Assembly (NCBI RefSeq): GCF_013394655.1
Contig: NZ_CP053351.1
Location: 1,178,001-1,242,000, forward strand
DNA length: 64,000 bases
Source of the DNA: Winogradskyella schleiferi
GTDB lineage: Bacteria > Bacteroidota > Bacteroidia > Flavobacteriales > Flavobacteriaceae
Direction of reading: 5' to 3'
Position 1 is the first letter of the stretch. Every line of letters starts with the position of its first letter. Below, one piece after another: positions 18,241 to 29,615 of this stretch. A program made the position numbers and the translations under genes. Under the pieces are notes generated by a model. The model made no database searches. It saw only the letters and a list, made by a program, of their open reading frames with translations, and had not been told where the DNA came from.

Positions 18241-18248
18241 TAACTTTG
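18241..18248 (+). promoter_or_regulatory. -7 promoter box of the Crp/Fnr gene
   Basis: TAACTTTG matches TAnnTTTG and lies 23 bases before the ATG at 18272. This supports that start over an upstream Met at 18110 inside ccoI. Confidence 0.6.
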
Positions 18249-18271
18249 AATTTGACGATAATAGAATTGGT

Positions 18272-18949
18272 ATGAGTAAATGTGAACAGTGTATTGCAAG
18301 ACAGTTAAACTCAATGCGGTCTTTGACTAAAGAAGAGTTGAAAAACGTTTCGGCCTGCAAAACGACTCGATTTTACAAAAAAGGAGATGTGATTTTTGAT
18401 GAGGGTGAAACGCTTCACGGCGTTTACTGTGTAAGAGACGGTGTTTGTAAACTCACAAAATTAAGTGCGAACGGAAAGGACCAAACCGTAAAACTTTTAG
18501 GGAAAGGAGAACTTATTGGCCAACGTTCTATTATAAGTGACGAACGTACTAATCTTAGTGCTGTTGCTATTAATGATATTGAGCTATGTTATGTGCCAAA
18601 GGACCAAATCATATCTAATATTCATAAAAATAAAGAATTTTCGTTTGAAGTTTTAAAACACTTAGCTTCCGATTTAAAATCTGCTGAAGACGATTTAATT
18701 ACCATGGCACAAAAGTCGGTAAAACAACGTTTGGCTGAAGCCTTAGTTTATGTGCAAGATACATTTGGTGCCGATGCTAAAGGTTATTTAAGCTTGGTGC
18801 TTTCAAGAGAAGATTATGCAAGTATGGTAGGTACGGCTACAGAATCTGCTATTAGAATTTTATCACAATTCAAAAAAGAAGACTTGATTTCAACTTCAGG
18901 AAAACGGATTAAAATTGAAGATTATGAAGGTCTAAGGCGAATTGAATAA
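18272..18949 (+). CDS. Crp/Fnr family transcriptional regulator, FNR-like
   Basis: A 225-residue regulator with an N-terminal Cys pair (Cys4, Cys7 in MSKCEQC), a cyclic-nucleotide-binding-type beta roll (residues about 30-115), a dimerisation helix, and a winged helix-turn-helix (about 165-220) with recognition helix GTATESAIRILSQFKKE. Cys106 (ELCYVP) aligns by position with Cys122 of E. coli FNR, and Cys4/Cys7 with Cys20/Cys23. The residue expected at the Cys29 position is Asn13, though Cys29 of this protein is nearby. Glu and Arg that read the TGA core are present, while the FNR Ser212 position is Ile. I infer that it senses low oxygen and activates hemN, ccoI and the ccoS operon through the shared palindrome. 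Confidence 0.93.
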   Translation: MSKCEQCIARQLNSMRSLTKEELKNVSACKTTRFYKKGDVIFDEGETLHGVYCVRDGVCKLTKLSANGKDQTVKLLGKGELIGQRSIISDERTNLSAVAINDIELCYVPKDQIISNIHKNKEFSFEVLKHLASDLKSAEDDLITMAQKSVKQRLAEALVYVQDTFGADAKGYLSLVLSREDYASMVGTATESAIRILSQFKKEDLISTSGKRIKIEDYEGLRRIE

Positions 18950-19849
18950 TTAAGTTAGATATTTCATTTTATTTCCGTTCACCAAAACTTTGAGTTTCTC
19001 TGGCAGTATTTTGACGTCAAGATCTGAAACTTTTCCTAAGTATTCACCGTCAATTTGAAATTCAATAGGCTTTGGTATCGTAATTTTGGCTTTGTCGGCT
19101 GAAAAACATTCCACAAAATCCTTATCCATCCTTGGCGTATTTTTTAAAGTTTGAAGAATTTGTATAACATCCATTTTTTTAAAAACCAGAATCTCAAACT
19201 GACCATCATTGAGTTCTCCATCAGGATTTATAGTGGCACCTGTACCAAACTGTTTGGCATTTGCAATGGCTAGCATAATACCTTCTTTTGTGAACTTTTT
19301 ATTGTTGATGGTAATTTCAAATTGATATGGATAATCCGATTTTACCAACGAAGGAAGGGTTTGCAAAGCATAGCCAAGCTTCCCTCTGATTCTGGAATCC
19401 TCATAATTTTTAATAAGTACAGCGTTAACTCCAATATCTGATATGTGAAGGCATAAATCACCGTTTACGGATAGCATATCAACATCAATACTGTGGTTAC
19501 CAAAAGTCACAGCGATTTGCGCACTAAGTTGAGTAGGTAAATTTAAATTTGATGCAAATCCATTGGAAGATCCTGCAGGAATAATCCCAAGCGGTAGGTT
19601 TCTTTCCATTATAGCGTTGGCAGCTAATTGCAAGGTGCCATCGCCACCTACGACGATGACATGTTTAAAAGATGTATCATTAAGAATATTTTTTATCTTA
19701 TCAAGATCATTGTTACCAGTGGTTTTATATTTTTTCAGGTTAAAGCCTTTGATTTCAGCTTCTAAAGCGATATCATTAAGTATTGGTTTTTTGTTGATAT
19801 CACCAGAAATAGGATTAAAAATTACTAATATTTCAGGTTTTCTAGACAT
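18950..19849 (-). CDS. Diacylglycerol kinase family lipid kinase (YegS/BmrU type)
   Basis: This 299-residue protein should phosphorylate a lipid alcohol (diacylglycerol or related) with ATP at the inner membrane. Family signatures are the N-terminal ILVIFNPISGDINK, the nucleotide-binding VVGGDGTLQLAANAIM, and LGIIPAGSSNGFASNLNLP, where most homologues read GT-x-N-D/G-F-A. A second domain (residues about 120-299) ends with GEL(N)DGQFEILVFKK and FQIDGEY, the lipid-side beta sandwich. Its stop is directly adjacent to the convergent Crp/Fnr gene. It diverges from an App1-type phosphatidate phosphatase 64 bp away, an enzyme that would catalyse the reverse step. Confidence 0.92.
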   Translation of the reverse strand: MSRKPEILVIFNPISGDINKKPILNDIALEAEIKGFNLKKYKTTGNNDLDKIKNILNDTSFKHVIVVGGDGTLQLAANAIMERNLPLGIIPAGSSNGFASNLNLPTQLSAQIAVTFGNHSIDVDMLSVNGDLCLHISDIGVNAVLIKNYEDSRIRGKLGYALQTLPSLVKSDYPYQFEITINNKKFTKEGIMLAIANAKQFGTGATINPDGELNDGQFEILVFKKMDVIQILQTLKNTPRMDKDFVECFSADKAKITIPKPIEFQIDGEYLGKVSDLDVKILPEKLKVLVNGNKMKYLT

Positions 19850-19913
19850 CTGTTTTTTGAATTATGTATAAATTTAACTAATTTATAGTTCATAAACTTT
19901 AATCCAACGTATT

Positions 19914-20882
19914 GTGCCAAAATTAGATTTAAAATTGTACCGAGGCTATGTTAATGACCAAGAACTTGTGGTTACAGGTCACGTATTCAAATCGTGGGCG
20001 CCAGATAAATATCGGTTGGACAGTGAGGGAATTAAGCATGCCGTTGCTGTACTGCACATGTTCAGAATTAAGCCTTATCCCAATATTGAAGTTACGCTAC
20101 GTTTTAAGAACTTAGAAGTTACCACCAAAACGCTTAAGGATGGTTATTTTAAATTTAGCTTGCCCTATAAAGACCATCTTGAAAGCGGTTGGCATCGTTA
20201 TGAAGTGCAATGCAAAATAGGTGAATTTGGTATTATTAATTGTGGTGAAATATTGAAACCATACATAGGTAAATTGGGTATCATTTCTGATATTGATGAT
20301 ACATTTTTAATTTCCCATAGTAATAGTTTTTTTAAAAAACTCTATGTTATGTTGCTTCGAAATGTAAATCGAAGGAAAATATTTTCGGATGTAGTACAAC
20401 ATTATGAGGCATTGAGTAAAGCGGGACAAACTAATGATTTGGCATTCAACTCATTTTTTTACGTTTCTAGTAGCGAATATAATTTGTACGAATTTATTGT
20501 GGCTTTTGCTCGACTTCATAAATTACCAAAGGCGGTTATAAAATTGAAAAAAATTAAAGCAGGTATTTCTGATTTTTTGTTGACAGGTAGAGGTGGGCAC
20601 GATCATAAATTTGAAAAGATTAAAGAAATAATTTCGTTTTACCCTAATCTAAATTACGTATTATTAGGAGATGACTCACAGCAAGATGCCTATATTTATG
20701 AGCGTGTGTGCAAACTTTTTCCTAAAAATATTAAAGCTGTTTACATGCGGCAGACAGCTTCTACGAAGTCTGAAAAAATAAGTAAGGTGCTTTTAAATAT
20801 ATCGAGTCTCAATGTTGAAACCTGTTATTTTGAATATAGTCGTGAGGCTATTGAACATTCAGCATCTATAGAAATAATATAG
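19914..20882 (+). CDS. App1 family (DUF2183) phosphatase
   Basis: A 322-residue protein with the App1 catalytic domain: DIDDT (Asp126, Asp128) is the HAD-type nucleophile motif in LGIISDIDDTFLISHS, and YVLLGDDSQQDAYIYE supplies the C-terminal acidic motif of the family. Known members such as yeast App1 are Mg-dependent phosphatidate phosphatases yielding diacylglycerol. The first 110 residues form a beta-rich domain also found in bacterial members. It begins with GTG at 19914; no closer upstream ATG is in frame. No signal peptide is seen, so it should be cytoplasmic or membrane-peripheral. Confidence 0.88.
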   Translation: MPKLDLKLYRGYVNDQELVVTGHVFKSWAPDKYRLDSEGIKHAVAVLHMFRIKPYPNIEVTLRFKNLEVTTKTLKDGYFKFSLPYKDHLESGWHRYEVQCKIGEFGIINCGEILKPYIGKLGIISDIDDTFLISHSNSFFKKLYVMLLRNVNRRKIFSDVVQHYEALSKAGQTNDLAFNSFFYVSSSEYNLYEFIVAFARLHKLPKAVIKLKKIKAGISDFLLTGRGGHDHKFEKIKEIISFYPNLNYVLLGDDSQQDAYIYERVCKLFPKNIKAVYMRQTASTKSEKISKVLLNISSLNVETCYFEYSREAIEHSASIEII

Positions 20883-20924
20883 GATAAGTAAGCTTTTAGT
20901 CGGCATAAAAGACTTTTAAAATTG

Positions 20925-20964
20925 AAAAATCCCATACATTTATAAGAACTGTATGGGATTTTTT
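20925..20964. terminator. Bidirectional terminator between App1 gene and S9 peptidase gene
   Basis: Stem AAAAATCCCATACA (20925-20938) pairs with TGTATGGGATTTTT from 20950 on, loop about 11 bases. A and T tracts on both sides allow use by both convergent genes. Confidence 0.88.
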
Positions 20965-20983
20965 AGTTGAAGTGAGTCAATAG

Positions 20984-22930
20984 TTATTTCGTCTCACTTT
21001 CAATCATTTCAGATGAGGTTTCTCCATCAATAGGCGCATTCTCATTTTTGAGATGCGTATCAAGGAATTTTAAAATTCGACTATAAGCTTCTATTTGGTT
21101 TTCTTTTTTGATAAATCCATGGCCTTCATCATCAAACAAAACATATTCCACAGGAACACCATTTTGTCTTACACCAGCCACAATTTCATCCGACTCTACT
21201 TGCAACACCCTTGGGTCTTTTGCACCTTGTAATACAATTAAAGGTTTAGTAACTTTATCGGTATGAAATAATGGCGAAATACGCTTTAAACGCACCGAAT
21301 CTGCTGAAAATGGGTCTCCCAATTCATCATAAAGCGCTTCTCTAAACGATTCCCAATACGGTGGAATACTCTTCAATGTACGCATCCAATTGGTAACACC
21401 AAATAGATTGACACCAACATCAAATTCTTCTGGTGCATAGGTTAAGGCAGCCATGGTCATATAACCACCATAAGAACCACCTATAATTCCGATTTTGTCA
21501 CCATCAATTTGCGGTTGTGATGCCAACCAGTTTTTACCCTCAACACAATCTTGTAAATCCTTTTCGCCATGGTTTTTATTATCCATTTGAAAGAATGTTT
21601 TTCCATAACCACTACTTCCTCTATTGTTAACTGCCAATACTGCATAGCCGTGATTCACCATATATTGCATCAAAGAACTAAAATTCTGACGTGTTTGTCC
21701 ACCAGGTCCACCATGAACCCAAACCATTGCAGGTACTTTATTTTCAGCAGAAGCTTGATGAGGTAAATAATAAATAGCTGGAATTTCGGTGCCATCGAAT
21801 GATTTATATCGTATCACTTTGGCGGTCACTAAATCTTCTGGATTTATAGCGTCATTTAATACATTGGTCAATTTATGCTGCTCTTTTGTTTCCAGATTGT
21901 AGCTGTATAAGTCTGACGGCGAATTAGATCCTCCCACATACATACGCATCCACTTTTCATCATCACTAAAACGCACACTGGTAATACTTTTACCTTCAAA
22001 ATTCGGTAATTCTATTGGTTTCATTGTTTTGGTATCTAAAACTTCAATGGCATTTTTACCATCTTCGTTTACATAAACTACCATATAGTTTCCATCAGAA
22101 GTAAAACCACTACCTACCACATCCCAAGACTTTTCAACTACTTTTTTCTTTTCTTTCGTGTCTAAATTATAGGACATTAAATAAGAAAATTCAGAACCTT
22201 CATCAGTGGTATAATAAAAGGTATTGTTGTCCTTAGAAAAGTCCTGAGCAGAATTACTGCTCAGCGTCTCATTGATTTTTGTGGTTTCTTTTGTTGTAGC
22301 GTTGTAAATAAACAAGTCACTATCATTTGTATTTACGGTTTTAGAAAGTGCAAAATAGTTTTCATCTTCTGATATACCGCTAAAATTCATACCATCATTA
22401 TTTTGGTAAAGCATCTCAGAAGTGTAACCGTCAATGGACATTTTATATACATCGAAAAATTTAGGATTGCGTTTATTAGAGCCATAGTACAAATACTTAT
22501 CATCTTTAGACCAGCCATAGAAGTCGGCTTTTGCACCCTCAATAGGTGTAATATCTGTGATGGTGCCATCTAATTCCCTAACGTATAAGTGACTGATTTC
22601 ATCTCCATTTCCATCTGCACTAATTAACATTCTGTTATCATCTGGAAAATAGGCATTTGCAAAGTAAGAGGTACTGTCAGAAGCAGTAATCGGAGTCATT
22701 TCACCACCTTTGGTTGGAATGGTATATACATTATAAATCCCTGAGCGGTTGCTAGAAATCAATAGCGTACTATTGTCATGGGAGAAACTTCCTCCACTTA
22801 TCGCTTCATTGTCCATAAACTGTTCAATAGTGTAATTCTCAATATCGCGCTGAGCGACTGTAGTGTCCTTGTCCTCTTTACAAGAAAACAGAATGGTACT
22901 TACGCAAAGTAATACAAGTGATTTTTTCAT
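20984..22930 (-). CDS. S9 family peptidase lipoprotein (prolyl oligopeptidase type)
   Basis: A 648-residue serine peptidase. It starts at MKKSLVLLCVSTILFSC, a lipoprotein signal with a lipobox Cys at residue 17; the 12 residues upstream of this Met in the same frame would spoil the signal, so I chose 22930. A seven-bladed propeller (about 40-375) precedes the alpha/beta hydrolase domain. The nucleophile is Ser486 in IGGSYGGYMTMA, the Asp lies in GAKDPRVLQVESDEIV, and the His in DDEGHGFIKKEN. It hydrolyses peptides, probably at the cell envelope. It lies 28 bases downstream of the BNR-repeat protein gene and is likely cotranscribed with it. Confidence 0.93.
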   Translation of the reverse strand: MKKSLVLLCVSTILFSCKEDKDTTVAQRDIENYTIEQFMDNEAISGGSFSHDNSTLLISSNRSGIYNVYTIPTKGGEMTPITASDSTSYFANAYFPDDNRMLISADGNGDEISHLYVRELDGTITDITPIEGAKADFYGWSKDDKYLYYGSNKRNPKFFDVYKMSIDGYTSEMLYQNNDGMNFSGISEDENYFALSKTVNTNDSDLFIYNATTKETTKINETLSSNSAQDFSKDNNTFYYTTDEGSEFSYLMSYNLDTKEKKKVVEKSWDVVGSGFTSDGNYMVVYVNEDGKNAIEVLDTKTMKPIELPNFEGKSITSVRFSDDEKWMRMYVGGSNSPSDLYSYNLETKEQHKLTNVLNDAINPEDLVTAKVIRYKSFDGTEIPAIYYLPHQASAENKVPAMVWVHGGPGGQTRQNFSSLMQYMVNHGYAVLAVNNRGSSGYGKTFFQMDNKNHGEKDLQDCVEGKNWLASQPQIDGDKIGIIGGSYGGYMTMAALTYAPEEFDVGVNLFGVTNWMRTLKSIPPYWESFREALYDELGDPFSADSVRLKRISPLFHTDKVTKPLIVLQGAKDPRVLQVESDEIVAGVRQNGVPVEYVLFDDEGHGFIKKENQIEAYSRILKFLDTHLKNENAPIDGETSSEMIESETK

Positions 22931-22958
22931 ATGGTTTGGTTTTAAAGTTAAATTGGTT

Positions 22959-26201
<3,243 letters not shown>

Positions 26202-26324
26202 TTTTTAGATGTTGGTTGATTGATGCTTAAAATTAAGCAAAAGAATTGATAGAATTCTTAATGTGTTGTTAAGTTGTCCCTCTAGCAGTATTTTAATTCG
26301 GAAATTGATTATTTTTACATAGCT

Positions 26325-27461
26325 ATGAATGATATAAGAAAAAAATCGGGTTTCGTTTTTAAAACGTATGAAGCTCCAAATCAATCCCCTTTCGAAAAAC
26401 TCTTCGAAATTTTTAAGGAGTTAATTACATATACTTCTGGAGATTTTGATGAAGCCATAGATTGGTTACGTCAACTCGATAAAGAATATAAGTTGACTAC
26501 GCCAGATTATACCATCGATGACTTTATTGAAGACTTAAAGAATAAAGGTTACATCAGAGAAGAACTTGATCCCAATGGGACAGGCGAGGGCGGAAGTGGA
26601 ATCTCCATTACCGCAAAAACAGAACGTGCCATTCGTCAGCAAGCTTTAGATCACATCTTCGGAAAGATAAAACGTAGTGGTTCTGGGAATCATAAAAGCA
26701 AAGGTGTTGGTCTTGGCGATGAGCATACAGGAGATTTTAGAGCTTATCAATTTGGTGATAGTTTGGATAAAGTGTCCATGACTGAAAGCATTAGAAACGC
26801 CCAGATTAATAGTGGTATTGGTGATTTTAGTCTCACGGAAGACGATTTGGTGGTTGAAGAGACGCTTCATAAAAGTCAAATGAGTACGGTTTTGATGATT
26901 GATATCAGCCATAGTATGATACTATATGGCGAAGATCGAATCACGCCAGCAAAAAAGGTGGCGATGGCTTTGGCCGAATTGATTACCACGCGCTATCCCA
27001 AAGATACTTTAGAGATTTTAGTATTCGGTAACGATGCATGGCCCATTAAAATTAAAGAATTACCTTATCTTAAAGTTGGACCGTATCATACCAACACCGT
27101 TGCAGGATTACAATTAGCTATGGATATGTTACGTAGAAAACGGAATACCAACAAGCAGATTTTTATGATTACGGATGGTAAGCCAAGTTGTTTACGAATG
27201 CCAGACGGTCAATATTATAAGAATAGCAATGGTTTGGATCCATACATAACGAATAAATGTTACGCTATGGCGCAACAGGCAAGACGATTACATATTCCCA
27301 TAACCACTTTTATGATTGCTGAAGATCCATACTTGATGCAATTTATTAGGGAATTTACACAAGCAAATAGAGGCAAAGCATTTTATACAGGTTTGAAAGG
27401 ACTTGGGGAAATGATTTTTGAGGATTACGAAAATAATAGAAAGAAGCGGATAAGAGGATAA
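26325..27461 (+). CDS. VWA domain protein partnered with a MoxR-type ATPase
   Basis: A 378-residue cytoplasmic protein with a C-terminal von Willebrand factor A domain (about 185-378). The metal-dependent adhesion site DISHS (Asp193, Ser195, Ser197) lies in VLMIDISHSMILYGEDR; the Thr is near TNTVAGLQLAMDMLRR and the second Asp in FMITDGKPSC. The first 180 residues are helical and Gly/Ser-rich before the domain. The partner AAA+ gene starts 118 bases downstream on the same strand. VWA plus MoxR pairs act as chaperones that remodel or load metal into partner proteins; the client here is unknown. The VWA gene comes first, the reverse of the usual moxR-first order. Confidence 0.9.
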   Translation: MNDIRKKSGFVFKTYEAPNQSPFEKLFEIFKELITYTSGDFDEAIDWLRQLDKEYKLTTPDYTIDDFIEDLKNKGYIREELDPNGTGEGGSGISITAKTERAIRQQALDHIFGKIKRSGSGNHKSKGVGLGDEHTGDFRAYQFGDSLDKVSMTESIRNAQINSGIGDFSLTEDDLVVEETLHKSQMSTVLMIDISHSMILYGEDRITPAKKVAMALAELITTRYPKDTLEILVFGNDAWPIKIKELPYLKVGPYHTNTVAGLQLAMDMLRRKRNTNKQIFMITDGKPSCLRMPDGQYYKNSNGLDPYITNKCYAMAQQARRLHIPITTFMIAEDPYLMQFIREFTQANRGKAFYTGLKGLGEMIFEDYENNRKKRIRG

Positions 27462-27465
27462 TCCC

Positions 27466-27573
27466 ATCCCAACCTTCCCAAGGGGAAGGAGACGGAACGT
27501 GAACCGCTAATCATATATAATTTAAACTTAAACACCCATAACAGTTCCCTTTCCTTAGGAAAGGGTTAGGGAT
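27466..27573. repeat. Two hairpin repeats between VWA and AAA+ genes
   Basis: CCTTCCCAAGGGGAAGG-type (about 27472-27490) and CCCTTTCCTTAGGAAAGGG-type (about 27548-27567) imperfect palindromes lie in the 118-bp gap. They resemble CCTTTCC/GGAAAGG intergenic elements common in flavobacteria and lack a following T run. Confidence 0.6.
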
Positions 27574-27579
27574 AGGAAA

Positions 27580-29037
27580 ATGAAAAACATAAAAACACTA
27601 GACGAATTAAAGAAATCAGGTTACGAATCCAAATCTATTAAAGATGAATTGAGAGATAACTTAATTGAAAATATTAAGAATAAAGTGACGACATTTGAAG
27701 GGATTCACGGTTATGAACATACGGTAATTCCTGAATTGGAACGCGCCATATTATCAAGGCATAATATCAATTTATTGGGATTACGAGGACAGGCGAAAAC
27801 CCGTTTAGCACGTATGATGGTAAATTTGTTGGACGAATACATTCCAGTAGTGGAAGGCTCAGAAATTAATGATGATCCATTGAACCCAATTTCGAGATTT
27901 GCAAAAGAATTGATCAAAGAAAAAGGTGATAATACACCAATCTCTTGGTTACACAGAGATGAGCGTTTTGCTGAAAAATTAGCCACACCAGATGTTACCG
28001 TTGCTGATATTATTGGTGATGTAGATCCAATTAAGGCTGCGAATTTGAAATTGAGCTATGCCGATGATCGCGTGATTCATTATGGAATGATTCCACGTGC
28101 CAATCGTTGTATTTTTGTAATAAATGAATTACCGGATTTACAAGCACGAATTCAAGTGGCTTTGTTTAATATTTTGCAGGAGGGTGATATTCAAATTCGA
28201 GGGTTTAAATTACGATTACCATTGGATATGCAATTCTTGTTTACAGCAAACCCTGAAGATTATACCAACAGAGGAAGCATCGTTACCCCTTTGAAAGATA
28301 GAATTGGTTCGCAAATTTTAACCCACTACCCAGAAAATATTGATACAGCGAGAACGATTACATCTCAAGAAGCTAAGTTAGATGCTCGACAATCAGAATC
28401 CGTTTACGTACCAGATTTAGCAAAAGACCTTTTAGAGCAAATTAGTTTTGAAGCGAGGGAAAGTGAGTACGTCGATGTAAAGAGTGGAGTAAGTGCTAGA
28501 ATGAGTATTACAGCGTTTGAAAATCTTTTAAGTACAGCAGAACGACGCGCATTACTGGCTGGTGATGATAAAACAACAGTGCGTTTATCTGATTTTATTG
28601 GCGTTATTCCAGCAATAACAGGGAAGGTAGAGCTCGTTTACGAAGGCGAACAAGAAGGCGCAGATTTCGTTGCCAATGAATTAATGAATAGTGCTATTCA
28701 AACCTTGTTTCCAAAATACTTTCCGAAAGTTGAAAAGTTAGAAAAACAAGGCGAAGAAACCCCTTATGATGATTTAATTTCTTGGTTCTTTAATGGTGAA
28801 GGTTTTGAATTGTTGGATGATTTTGACGATGCCACTTACAAAGCAAAACTAGATGAGGTAAAACCTTTAGACGCTCTAATTGCAGATTACCAACCCGAAA
28901 TAGATTCAAAAGATGTCTATTTTGAAAAAGAATTTATTCTTTGGGGTTTAACACAATTTAAAAAATTGAGTAAATATCGTTATTCAGAAGGCATGCAGTT
29001 TAAGGATCCTTATGGAAGTTATATTAGTGGGTTATAG
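27580..29037 (+). CDS. MoxR-type AAA+ ATPase
   Basis: A 485-residue AAA+ protein of the MoxR/magnesium chelatase-like group. Walker A is GLRGQAKT (residues 67-74). Walker B reads CIFVINELPDLQ, with Asn in place of the common Asp before the catalytic Glu. The sensor-1 segment is FLFTANPEDYTNRG, followed by the arginine-finger region GSIVTPLKDRIGSQI. Residues about 290-485 form the helical lid and a C-terminal extension. It lies downstream of its VWA partner and the two probably form a ring-plus-adaptor remodelling complex. A client gene is not obvious in the neighbourhood. Confidence 0.92.
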   Translation: MKNIKTLDELKKSGYESKSIKDELRDNLIENIKNKVTTFEGIHGYEHTVIPELERAILSRHNINLLGLRGQAKTRLARMMVNLLDEYIPVVEGSEINDDPLNPISRFAKELIKEKGDNTPISWLHRDERFAEKLATPDVTVADIIGDVDPIKAANLKLSYADDRVIHYGMIPRANRCIFVINELPDLQARIQVALFNILQEGDIQIRGFKLRLPLDMQFLFTANPEDYTNRGSIVTPLKDRIGSQILTHYPENIDTARTITSQEAKLDARQSESVYVPDLAKDLLEQISFEARESEYVDVKSGVSARMSITAFENLLSTAERRALLAGDDKTTVRLSDFIGVIPAITGKVELVYEGEQEGADFVANELMNSAIQTLFPKYFPKVEKLEKQGEETPYDDLISWFFNGEGFELLDDFDDATYKAKLDEVKPLDALIADYQPEIDSKDVYFEKEFILWGLTQFKKLSKYRYSEGMQFKDPYGSYISGL

Positions 29038-29039
29038 AA

Positions 29040-29615
29040 TTATCTAGTATCCCGACTTTTAATATTAGCATCGCAGAGTTCAATAATCTCTGCGATTCTT
29101 TTTTGTCGTGTTGATTCCCGTTTGGCTTGATTTAAATAATACAAATAACTCTTTCTGTAACTCGGCGCAAAGTTGAGGTAATTATCATATGCATTCTTAT
29201 TGTAGTCAAATGCCTTCTGAAGGGCTTCGGGAATAATGCCATTTTCTACATCATCTAAAGCAGACCAACTTCCATTTTCTTTTGCAATTTTAATGGTGTT
29301 AAGTCCACTCTGGTGCATCAAGTTTTGCTTTTTTAATTCTTTAATGTAAGTTTTATTCAATGCACTCCAAACGCTTTTTGGCTTTCTTGGGCAGAAGTAT
29401 TGTCTGCGTTTTCCATTTCCAAGACTTTTCACAGTGGAATCGATCCAACCAAAACAAAGTGCAATCTTTACCGCCTCTTCCCAACGCATGGAATCATTTT
29501 CGTGTGCGACTTTGTAGAAAATGAGATAAACACCTTTTGCAGCATTATGGTTGTTATGCAACCATTCTCGCCATTCTATGTCTGTTTTAAAATATAGTTC
29601 TGGTAATTCTATCAT
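29040..29615 (-). CDS. YdeI/OmpD-associated family protein
   Basis: This 191-residue cytoplasmic protein belongs to the YdeI-like family, named after a bacteriocin-tolerance gene. Recognisable segments are the start PELYFKTDIEWREWLHNNH, the centre EAVKIALCFGWIDSTVKSL and the signature PRKPKSVWSALN, followed by the C-terminal helices with RKSYLYYLNQAKRESTRQKR. Its start codon overlaps the M1 peptidase stop (TAATG), so the two are translationally coupled. It converges with the MoxR gene, leaving only 2 bases. The biochemical role of the family is not established. Confidence 0.9.
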   Translation of the reverse strand: MIELPELYFKTDIEWREWLHNNHNAAKGVYLIFYKVAHENDSMRWEEAVKIALCFGWIDSTVKSLGNGKRRQYFCPRKPKSVWSALNKTYIKELKKQNLMHQSGLNTIKIAKENGSWSALDDVENGIIPEALQKAFDYNKNAYDNYLNFAPSYRKSYLYYLNQAKRESTRQKRIAEIIELCDANIKSRDTR

